This document shows, one piece after another, positions 24,754-31,800 of a stretch of DNA of 40,107 bases. This stretch comes from an uncultured Lachnospiraceae bacterium (GTDB lineage: Bacteria > Bacillota > Clostridia > Lachnospirales > Lachnospiraceae). Each line of letters begins with the position of its first letter. Positions within the stretch are counted from its first letter, which is position 1. The stretch spans positions 1-40,107 of the forward strand of contig CAJUBR010000018.1 of NCBI GenBank assembly GCA_910584695.1, in the 5' to 3' direction. Made by a program: the position numbers and the translations under genes. Under the pieces are notes generated by a model, which had not been told where the DNA came from, did no database searches, and worked only from the letters and a program-made list of their open reading frames with translations.

Positions 24754-25629
24754 ATGATCTTAGAATTAAAAGAAAACACACCACACGGCACAAAAGAATA
24801 TCCATACGACCAATACTTCATCCACCATGTCAGACAGACATTTCAGTTTCCGGTGCACTGGCATGATGAATTTGAAATCATTTATATCAAGCAGGGTCTT
24901 TTACACGTTTCCATTCATGAACAGGATTATACCGGATCAGCAGGATCTATTTTTTTGGTAAACCCAAGAGAACTGCATCTTATGGATTCTTCTGATCTTT
25001 CTGTAGCATATTACACCCTGCTGTTTCCTCTGGAATTTATCTCTTTTCAATCCATTGACGAATTGGAGACTACGCTGTTTCAACCTCTTAGAAGCGGTCA
25101 GCTTGTATTTGAACATGCTATTTCAGACACGTCCGTGGCAGATAAACTCTGTCCACTTCTTGAGGAAATGATTACGATGAATCAAAAGGATGCTCCTATG
25201 CGACAGATTGGAACACGCATCCTGCTTCTTCAGTTTTTTCAACAAATTTTAGAAATCCCTTCCCTCATCCACCCTGCTCTGGGAAACGGAACAAATATGC
25301 AGAAGGAACTGCTTGCTTTTATTCAGAGCTGTTATACGGACAAAATTACTCTGCAAGACCTCGCCAGACAGTTTCATTTGTCGGAAAAATATATTTCCCG
25401 CTATTTTAAAGAACACTTTTATCTGACATTTTCAGATTATGTTAATCACTTACGGTTAACTCACGCAAAAAGACTTTTAGAGACAACAGAATTGTCCATT
25501 ACGGAAATCGCTCTGCGTTCCGGATTTTCCAATGTCAGTTATTTCATCCGTACCTTTAAAACCTGTTATGGGAATTCACCTCTTAAATACCGAAAAGCAG
25601 TGCCCTCGCGACAGCTCTATACCAAATAG
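24754..25629 (+). CDS. AraC family transcriptional regulator with N-terminal cupin
   Basis: This 291-residue protein begins at ATG 24754 after GGGAGGGTTATCAT. The N-terminal cupin sensor (FPVHWHDEFEIIYIKQGLLH, then GSIFLVNPRELH) occupies about residues 30-110. Two helix-turn-helix units lie at about 190-285: LQDLARQFHLSEKYISRYFK and ITEIALRSGFSNVSYFIRTF, followed by the standard GNSPLKYRK. Cupin AraC proteins usually sense a sugar or small metabolite. It is sandwiched between two MATE genes: divergent from one, and ending exactly where the other ends. It therefore may control export. Confidence 0.93.
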   Translation: MILELKENTPHGTKEYPYDQYFIHHVRQTFQFPVHWHDEFEIIYIKQGLLHVSIHEQDYTGSAGSIFLVNPRELHLMDSSDLSVAYYTLLFPLEFISFQSIDELETTLFQPLRSGQLVFEHAISDTSVADKLCPLLEEMITMNQKDAPMRQIGTRILLLQFFQQILEIPSLIHPALGNGTNMQKELLAFIQSCYTDKITLQDLARQFHLSEKYISRYFKEHFYLTFSDYVNHLRLTHAKRLLETTELSITEIALRSGFSNVSYFIRTFKTCYGNSPLKYRKAVPSRQLYTK

Positions 25630-26970
25630 TTATTTTAAGCTTCTCATCCAATTCTTACGTTGGAATACCAATAACGAAATGGCAAGTCTTACGCACTCTT
25701 CTAAGGACAGGATAAAATAAACATACGGTATCGATAATTTCCACACAAAGGCTGCCAGCAACCCTAACCAGACTCCAAATCCCCATGTTCCAATGATATC
25801 AATCCACATCACATATTTGGTTTTGCCACCGCTCCGGATAATGCCACCGCCTAAAATCATATTCAATACCTTCACCGGAGCAACCAGAGCAAATGCCATC
25901 AGAATCTGTACCGCAATTTCCTTTACTCCCGTTTCCACATGATAAATCTGTACATAAAATCCCCTTATGATGATCAGTATTACCGAAAGAACAAGCGAAC
26001 CAATCAATCCATACTTCAGCAGCTTCTTTGATTCCTGGTATGCCTTTTCATGCTGCCGGCTTCCCAGCGTCTTTCCAATCAGAATAGCCGATGCCTGAGA
26101 CAACCCGCTTAAAGCACCCATAAACAATACCTGTACCGGTGTGGTCAGCGTCATAGCTGCACAGGGAATGGTTCCGATATGTCCATAAATTGCCGCATAC
26201 ACATTTTCACCGAGACTCCATAAAAACTCACAGGCAAGTATCGGCATTAAAATTCCTATATACTGCACTTTTCCCGCCGCATCCAGATGAAAAGCAAATT
26301 TCAGCTTAAATGTCTGCTTTCTATAGTATCCCCAAAATAATATTAAAATGAAAAGACAGCCGATCACCTGGGAAATCACAGTGGCAAGTGCCGCTCCTTT
26401 CACTCCCATTTCCGGCAGACCACATTTACCGAAAATCAATACATAATTCAATCCTGTATTGGCAACGGTTGCAAAAATACCGGCATACAACGGCAATACC
26501 GCTGCATCCATACAGCGCATCAATGTTGCAAGCAGCGTATTTACTGCCATCGGAAGATACGATATTGCTATGATACGCAGATATCCCGCAGCAACCTCTT
26601 TTGTCATAATATCCTTCGTATACACACCCATAATCCATTCCGGAAAAATACCACAGACTATCGTAAATAGAATGGCAATCGCAACTGCCATAAACAGATT
26701 CACAAAGAAACTTCTTCCTACTTCCCGGCTATCCTTTTTTCCGATATACTGTGCAATCATAATTCCCGCCACCGCACCAATCGCAGAAACCAACACGGAA
26801 AAGAGAGAGGAAAATTTACCTGCAAGCCCGATTCCCGCAATATTGGTACTTCCAAGCTGACCGGTCATCACCTGATCAACTACACTAAACGAGGACTGAA
26901 GCAATGACTGTAATGTCACCGGCATTGCTATACTAAGCACAACTTTATAAAATGATTTTTCCTGTTCCAT
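25630..26970 (-). CDS. MATE family efflux transporter (second of two)
   Basis: This 446-residue multi-spanning protein begins MEQEKSFYKVVLSIAMPVTL, with the MATE pattern SFSVVDQVMTGQLGSTNIAG in the first half and LTTPVQVLFMGALSGLSQAS in the second. The ribosome site is GGGGGTGTG. Its stop abuts the AraC stop with no gap. Upstream lie two palindromes with CG centres and a truncated LacI-type gene, so its control may differ from that of the other MATE. Confidence 0.92.
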   Translation of the reverse strand: MEQEKSFYKVVLSIAMPVTLQSLLQSSFSVVDQVMTGQLGSTNIAGIGLAGKFSSLFSVLVSAIGAVAGIMIAQYIGKKDSREVGRSFFVNLFMAVAIAILFTIVCGIFPEWIMGVYTKDIMTKEVAAGYLRIIAISYLPMAVNTLLATLMRCMDAAVLPLYAGIFATVANTGLNYVLIFGKCGLPEMGVKGAALATVISQVIGCLFILILFWGYYRKQTFKLKFAFHLDAAGKVQYIGILMPILACEFLWSLGENVYAAIYGHIGTIPCAAMTLTTPVQVLFMGALSGLSQASAILIGKTLGSRQHEKAYQESKKLLKYGLIGSLVLSVILIIIRGFYVQIYHVETGVKEIAVQILMAFALVAPVKVLNMILGGGIIRSGGKTKYVMWIDIIGTWGFGVWLGLLAAFVWKLSIPYVYFILSLEECVRLAISLLVFQRKNWMRSLK

Positions 26971-27022
26971 ATCACACCCCCGTATAATTCTATCTTAACT
27001 GAGGTGTCCTCACTTCACAATA

Positions 27023-27062
27023 GGTTAAACGCATAACCCATTCCAAAAATGAAACGTTCATT
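27023..27062. promoter_or_regulatory. Two LacI-like palindromes upstream of the second MATE gene
   Basis: GGTTA-AACGCA-TAACC (27023-27038) and AATGAA-ACG-TTCATT (27048-27062) are perfect inverted repeats with a central CG step, as in many LacI-family operators. They lie between the MATE start (26970) and the truncated LacI-type gene (27091-27243). Confidence 0.4.
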
Positions 27063-27090
27063 TTGTTAATAATAACAAATTACTGCCGAT

Positions 27091-27243
27091 TCAGTTATCT
27101 GTCCGGTTCCTTTTTACACTCTGGCGTTTTACTGTCTCATCTGATATTTTATCTGTTTTCCCATGTATTACATTAGAAACGGTTGCCGTACTGACTCCTA
27201 ATTCCTCTGCAATATCAATGATTCTCACTCTCTGCTCCTTCAT
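27091..27243 (-). pseudogene. LacI-family regulator reduced to its DNA-binding head
   Basis: ATG 27243 opens a 50-residue frame. It begins MKEQRVRIIDIAEELGVSTA and continues TVSNVIHGKTDKISDETVKR, a complete LacI helix-turn-helix with most of its hinge entry, then stops after QSVKRNRTDN. The normal continuation (a VQELLEE-type helix and the about 270-residue sugar-binding domain) is missing in all frames downstream. I infer a deletion. Without the hinge and dimerisation domain it is unlikely to bind strongly, but a small DNA-binding peptide cannot be excluded. Confidence 0.75.
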
Positions 27244-27258
27244 TCTGTCCCCTTTATC

Positions 27259-27444
27259 TCATAACTGTTGAAACTCCTCAAACTGATCATAATAAATGAT
27301 ACCTTTTTTATAATACAACCGGAATATTTCCTTCACTTCTTCAAGGTCATCGGTATTATGAATGTAATGACCTGCCTGCTCTTCCTCCATAGGGAAAAAC
27401 ATATCTTTGGACCCGTGCGTATCATGAACATAATAATCTGCCAC
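27259..27444 (-). CDS. Unknown protein, probably the frameshifted tail of the upstream membrane protein
   Basis: As a separate gene it would start at GTG 27444 behind GGGAGGAAGAG and code 61 acidic residues (ADYYVHDTHGSKDMFFPMEE to FEEFQQL). However, the same frame is open upstream through EEEVADYY and FIVDRGICREEEVAD. One extra base in the A7 run at 27478-27484 would join it to the gene at 27474-28247. I favour one broken gene, but the good ribosome site leaves a separate small gene possible. Family not recognised. Confidence 0.5.
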   Translation of the reverse strand: MADYYVHDTHGSKDMFFPMEEEQAGHYIHNTDDLEEVKEIFRLYYKKGIIYYDQFEEFQQL

Positions 27445-27473
27445 CTCTTCCTCCCTGCAGATTCCTCGGTCAA

Positions 27474-28247
27474 CTATAAAAAAAGCTCTCCTTCCGAATC
27501 CAAATCTGCAAAAAACTGCAGATATTCTTCCTTATCCGAATCCATATACCGGACTAATACCACGGATGCCTCTTCTTCCGTTACATTCAGATTCATAACC
27601 GCCTTTTCTATGCTCCTCCAATCTACTTTTTCCTGTTCTTCTCCGTCTATTATCAAAGTCCACTCCGCTTTATTCCCTTTTTTTCGGAACTGACCAGCCA
27701 AAAACAACAGAATTCCTCCACCTGCGTAAACAGCCGCCATCAGATAAACAGGTTTTGTCCACCCCGTTAAATCCTCCAGAATCATTTCTTTTGTATCCTC
27801 TGCATTTCCAAAAAGATAATATCCTTTTTGATGCTCAATAACCCTTTTGAGCTTTTTATCCTGTTTGTCTACCAATTCTTTCATTTTTGTCTCACTGAAT
27901 ACTTTTTCAGAAAAGGATATCTGTTCGCCATTTTCAAGCTGAATGGCATATGTTACATAATAGTTGTCTTTTCGATAATTCTTTCTGGAATCACCTCCTG
28001 TTATCTCATGTTTCCCTTCAAAAGCTGTAAATGTATAAACACCGCAATCCTTAATATCAGACGGAATCACATCTAAATATTGACAGCAGACCGCCATTGT
28101 AATCAATAGAACTGCTGAAATAAGAAGCAGTCTTCCGATTCCTGAAAATCCACCACATTCCATTACACCAAATCCGGCAGCAATACCAAAAACCACTACA
28201 GCAGCCAGCATATAAATAACTAAAATCCCTTTATAAGTCTCATCCAA
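27474..28247 (-). CDS. Unknown membrane protein
   Basis: This is a 257-residue frame with two N-terminal membrane helices (ILVIYMLAAVVVFGIAAGFG; IGRLLLISAVLLITMAVCC), an outside or luminal region with DNYYVTYAIQLENGEQISFS, a third helix (YLMAAVYAGGGILLFLAGQF) and a soluble acidic C-terminus. The frame's first usable start is TTG 28247 inside the preceding small gene, so the start is uncertain; ATG at about residue 13 (MLAAVV) is an alternative. It ends at the A7 run discussed for the next gene. No family is recognised. Confidence 0.6.
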   Translation of the reverse strand: MDETYKGILVIYMLAAVVVFGIAAGFGVMECGGFSGIGRLLLISAVLLITMAVCCQYLDVIPSDIKDCGVYTFTAFEGKHEITGGDSRKNYRKDNYYVTYAIQLENGEQISFSEKVFSETKMKELVDKQDKKLKRVIEHQKGYYLFGNAEDTKEMILEDLTGWTKPVYLMAAVYAGGGILLFLAGQFRKKGNKAEWTLIIDGEEQEKVDWRSIEKAVMNLNVTEEEASVVLVRYMDSDKEEYLQFFADLDSEGELFL

Positions 28248-28330
28248 ATCAATGGGAAAAACAAAAACGCGGTCATGCTGATCAAAAGTCCCATAACAAA
28301 GATTGTATTAAATATTCCTTTCTCTTTCAT
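28220..28330 (-). CDS. 36-residue single-span membrane peptide
   Basis: ATG 28330 follows GGAGTTTAGG and codes MKEKGIFNTIFVMGLLISMT followed by AFLFFPLIWMRLIKGF: a charged start, one hydrophobic helix and a basic end. It overlaps the start of the 27474-28247 gene by 28 bp in another frame, so translation of that gene may be coupled to it. It is small, so the call rests on the ribosome site and the clean membrane-helix pattern. Confidence 0.45.
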   Translation of the reverse strand: MKEKGIFNTIFVMGLLISMTAFLFFPLIWMRLIKGF

Positions 28331-28469
28331 CCTAAACTCCATTGTAAAAAACATTTTAACCCCAACATCATATTTTCATTTTATCAAAAAATATTTAATA
28401 TTGCTATACAAAAGTCAAATCCATTGATGAAGGTAATTTTTTCTTTAAAAGGAATAACAATTTTTTCTT

Positions 28470-30869
28470 CTACCCCTCCATACCTCTTAAACGTTCCACT
28501 AATTCCTCCTTTGAAAAATTACCAAGTGAAACCAAAGTAATCACGGTAGGTACGATCAGTAAAAGAATAACATAGGCAACGAAAAACCAGAGCGGAAAAC
28601 AAAACTTCATATAATGGGCACCTATATGATCTAAAGCACTGCATAGTGCATATCCTGCCCCCGTTCCCAAAAGTACTGTAATTAAAATATTGACACCTGA
28701 TAATGTAAAACACTCTCCTAAAATCATATTCTGTATCTGTGTTCTTCCCATACCGATGGATTCTAACATAGCAAGCTCCTGCTTCCTTGTTACAATATTG
28801 GTAATCAATGTATTCATCATACTTAAAATGCTAAACATCATAATAAAGATAGAAAGTCCTGTGATTGCCCCAAACATTCGGGAAATATTCTCCTGATCCA
28901 TCTCTCTTCTATCCTGCAGGGTACTAAGCTCCAGTTCCGTTTCTTTTGCAAGCAGGTTTTTTAATTCCCCGCCGACTGCCTGCTCCTGTTCTTTCTCAGT
29001 AGAAATAACCCACCTGCTGTCAAAATGATCAAATTCCACCCAGCCTTTCAATGCCGCCTCCGGCATAACAAACCAGCCATCCTGTTCTGCTTTATAATCT
29101 GCATCCAGAAATCCGGCTATCTCTACTTCCCTTTCATCCATCTTCGAACCGGTCCAGTAATGTAATACCACCTTTTCTCCAATGGCAAACTGCCATCCAA
29201 AAACCTCCTCTACTATTGAATTACCTCGAATAAAGACGTAATCTCCTGACATAAATTGAGCCATATTCACGCTGCCTGCTTCTGCTTTATTTAAAAGTTC
29301 CTTTGCTTCTTCCTCCGTAACAGGGATTACACTGTCATCTGTGCCATATTCTTTCTCTTTCTCATAATCAAACTGTATTCCCAACTCCTTTGTCCGTATT
29401 ACTTTCTTTACTCCTTTTATCTGTTCAATCGAAGAAAGCAGCATATCCGACAAAGGGGAATTACTCTGAATTCCACTCATTCCATGTTCATTTAATTCAA
29501 TTGCCGATGCCGGAATATGAATCACATATTCTCCCTCTTTAAAATCTAATTGTCTGGAGTACTGGTCCCGGTTAAAAGAGCACATATACGTTGCAGCCAC
29601 CATAAATAGAATCCCTCCAAGTCCTAAGGACAGCATCGTAATGACCGTTTTCTTTTTGTTCTTTGAAAAATTTATAAATCCCAGTGCCAACGGCGTTAAT
29701 TTTCTGCAGACCTTCTTATTTCCTGCCTTCTTCATTTTGACAGAACCATGATAGCGAAGTGCTTCCATCGGGGAAATATCTGCTGCAAGCTTCGCTGGCT
29801 TTAAGATTGAAATCATGGTGATCATATAATTTATAATTGTGACCAGTATAAAAATACAAACTGCATTTTTGAAACTCCATCCCTCCGGTTTCATTAGATA
29901 TCCGGCAATTCCACCGGCTAAGAGTCCAAAGGGCAATGCCCTGCAAAACAACCTGCTTCCTTCCTTCTTTACAAACCGCTTAATCTGCTTTCTTGTCATT
30001 CCAATGGTTCGAAGCTGTCCAAACTGATGAATTCTTCCGATAACAGAAATATAAAATACTCCGTAAATAACAAGGATACAGGCAACCAAAATAACAACTC
30101 CAATACCTGCACTTAACAATACCATCTGGGAATCCATACTCAGGGAATCTAAAAATGGTTTGGTTGGATTAATATATTTATATTCCATTCCGGCCTCTAA
30201 TCCAATCTGGTAAATCAGTTCCTTACATTCTTTTTTTCCCATTTCTTCCGCACCTTTTATTTTGGTATAAAATGCATAGTGTTGAGAAGAAAGCTGGGTG
30301 CCGTTTTCTGCGTATTCCTTTGACAGCATGACAGCAAAATTCTTATTGGAATCTGAACCCTTTAAAATACCGGAAACTTCAAAACTTTCTGTATTACCAT
30401 CATAAAACGTTATTTTAAAGGTTTCTCCTATCTTTGGCTCTATGCCCATTTTTTCCAGCAGGGCTGCCTGTACTGCTGCCTGATTCCCTTTTGCCGGAAG
30501 TGTCCCTTCCGTCAGTTCTCCTACAAAAATCTCATCAGACAGTTCACTGACATACCAGGGGGTTACGGAATATCCATCCAGTTCCGAAGTAATTCCGCTT
30601 TTTGCCTCTAACAGATACCGGATTCTGCCGTCCTGCTTCAGTTTCCCCATCTGCTCCGCAGACAACTCATAATAAACCACATGCTGCACGTGGCTTAACT
30701 GTCTCCTCGTCTCTTCCTGTTGTCCCACTGCAAACAAAAGAATGCCTGACAACAGACTGACTGATAAAAATATCGTAACCATAACAAAAATATTCTTAAG
30801 CCGCCCTGCCTTTAAACTGCTTTTTGCCATCTCGGCGATCATACGGGATTGTATTCTTTTCTTACTCAT
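28470..30869 (-). CDS. ABC transporter permease, FtsX/MacB type
   Basis: This 799-residue protein has the double FtsX layout: a first membrane helix at about residues 28-48 (IFVMVTIFLSVSLLSGILLF), a large extracellular domain, three helices at about 250-360, a second anchored domain (VITMLSLGLGGILFMVAATY at about 410-430), then a final group of three helices from about 670 (IFIMMFSILSMMNTLITNIV). The cytoplasmic motif LRTIGMTRKQIKRFVKKEG and its second-half match LESIGMGRTQIQNMILGE are the FtsX coupling regions. Such permeases work with a LolD/MacB-type ATPase in lipoprotein handling, peptide defence or signalling. Its ATPase is 17 bp upstream. No kinase pair is directly adjacent. Confidence 0.92.
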   Translation of the reverse strand: MSKKRIQSRMIAEMAKSSLKAGRLKNIFVMVTIFLSVSLLSGILLFAVGQQEETRRQLSHVQHVVYYELSAEQMGKLKQDGRIRYLLEAKSGITSELDGYSVTPWYVSELSDEIFVGELTEGTLPAKGNQAAVQAALLEKMGIEPKIGETFKITFYDGNTESFEVSGILKGSDSNKNFAVMLSKEYAENGTQLSSQHYAFYTKIKGAEEMGKKECKELIYQIGLEAGMEYKYINPTKPFLDSLSMDSQMVLLSAGIGVVILVACILVIYGVFYISVIGRIHQFGQLRTIGMTRKQIKRFVKKEGSRLFCRALPFGLLAGGIAGYLMKPEGWSFKNAVCIFILVTIINYMITMISILKPAKLAADISPMEALRYHGSVKMKKAGNKKVCRKLTPLALGFINFSKNKKKTVITMLSLGLGGILFMVAATYMCSFNRDQYSRQLDFKEGEYVIHIPASAIELNEHGMSGIQSNSPLSDMLLSSIEQIKGVKKVIRTKELGIQFDYEKEKEYGTDDSVIPVTEEEAKELLNKAEAGSVNMAQFMSGDYVFIRGNSIVEEVFGWQFAIGEKVVLHYWTGSKMDEREVEIAGFLDADYKAEQDGWFVMPEAALKGWVEFDHFDSRWVISTEKEQEQAVGGELKNLLAKETELELSTLQDRREMDQENISRMFGAITGLSIFIMMFSILSMMNTLITNIVTRKQELAMLESIGMGRTQIQNMILGECFTLSGVNILITVLLGTGAGYALCSALDHIGAHYMKFCFPLWFFVAYVILLLIVPTVITLVSLGNFSKEELVERLRGMEG

Positions 30870-30886
30870 ACCTGTTTTCCCCCTTT

Positions 30887-31567
30887 TTAATCCAATGCAA
30901 CTTTTCCATCCTCAATCCGAATTTGAACATCTGCCTGAGCAGCAATTTTCGGATTATGGGTAATCATAACAATAGTCTGATAAAACTTTTTACTAGTATG
31001 TTTCAGCAAATCAATGACTGCATCGCTGGTACGGCTGTCCAGATTTCCGGTGGGTTCATCTGCAAGAATAATAGCCGGCTTTGCGGTCAGCGCCCTTGCA
31101 ATAGCAACCCTTTGCTGTTGTCCGCCTGACAAATGACTCGGATATTTATCCATTTTATCCTCTAATTCCAAAAATTCCAAAACTTCCTGCATAAACTGTT
31201 TATCCTCCACTTTACCGTCTAAACGGATTGGCAGCACTACATTTTCATAAGCGGTAAGATAAGGAATCAGATTATAATTCTGAAAAATAAATCCAATCCT
31301 CCTTCTTCGGAATAAAGTAAGTTCCTCATCGCTCATTTTCTGAATCTCCTGATTTTCCACATGAATAGAGCCCTCCGTTGGAACATCTAACCCACCTAAC
31401 ATATTTAACAGCGTGGATTTGCCGGAACCGGATGTCCCAATAATGGCCGCAAATGTGCCTTTTTCAATGGATACACTAACATCATCCAGTGCTTTTACCA
31501 GACTCTCCTCTTTGCCATAATATTTTTTTAAATGAGATGCTTTTAAAACGATATCTTCCTGTAACAT
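30887..31567 (-). CDS. ABC transporter ATP-binding protein, MacB/LolD type
   Basis: ATG 31567 (GTG 31570 is the alternative) follows GAGGAGGAAAAC; the product is 226 residues. All nucleotide-binding motifs are intact: Walker A GTSGSGKST, Q-loop IFQNYNL, signature HLSGGQQQRVAIARAL, Walker B AIILADEPTGNLDS and the H-loop VMITHN. It forms a two-gene operon with the FtsX-type permease that follows. Confidence 0.95.
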   Translation of the reverse strand: MLQEDIVLKASHLKKYYGKEESLVKALDDVSVSIEKGTFAAIIGTSGSGKSTLLNMLGGLDVPTEGSIHVENQEIQKMSDEELTLFRRRRIGFIFQNYNLIPYLTAYENVVLPIRLDGKVEDKQFMQEVLEFLELEDKMDKYPSHLSGGQQQRVAIARALTAKPAIILADEPTGNLDSRTSDAVIDLLKHTSKKFYQTIVMITHNPKIAAQADVQIRIEDGKVALD

Positions 31568-31715
31568 CACGTTTTCCTCCTCTACTGATTGTTTTCTAAA
31601 ACAGCTTTTCTATTCCTTCATGTTACTGACATCATATCCATCTCTGTTTTTTTGTTCAATATGCATTGCCTAAACTAATATTCACACTGTATAAATTAAT
31701 ATAATTTTTTCCTAT

Positions 31716-31770
31716 AAATAAAAAAACAGTTAAGACAGAAGCATGAAACTATCATTCTTCCATCTTAACT
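31716..31770 (-). terminator. Terminator of the hybrid kinase gene
   Basis: On the minus strand AGTTAAGA pairs with TCTTAACT (31728-31770), with an inner GAAG/CTTC step, and is followed by GTTTTTTTATTT. This is a strong Rho-independent pattern 31 bp past the kinase stop. Confidence 0.85.
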
Positions 31771-31800
31771 ATTCTCTTTTCCTTTTTATAAACATGATAC

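Noticed and set aside
31727..31770. ACAGTTAAG, identical in core to a staphylococcal AgrA half-site
   Set aside because: The two matches are inverted arms of a terminator stem, not direct repeats, and lie downstream of a gene.
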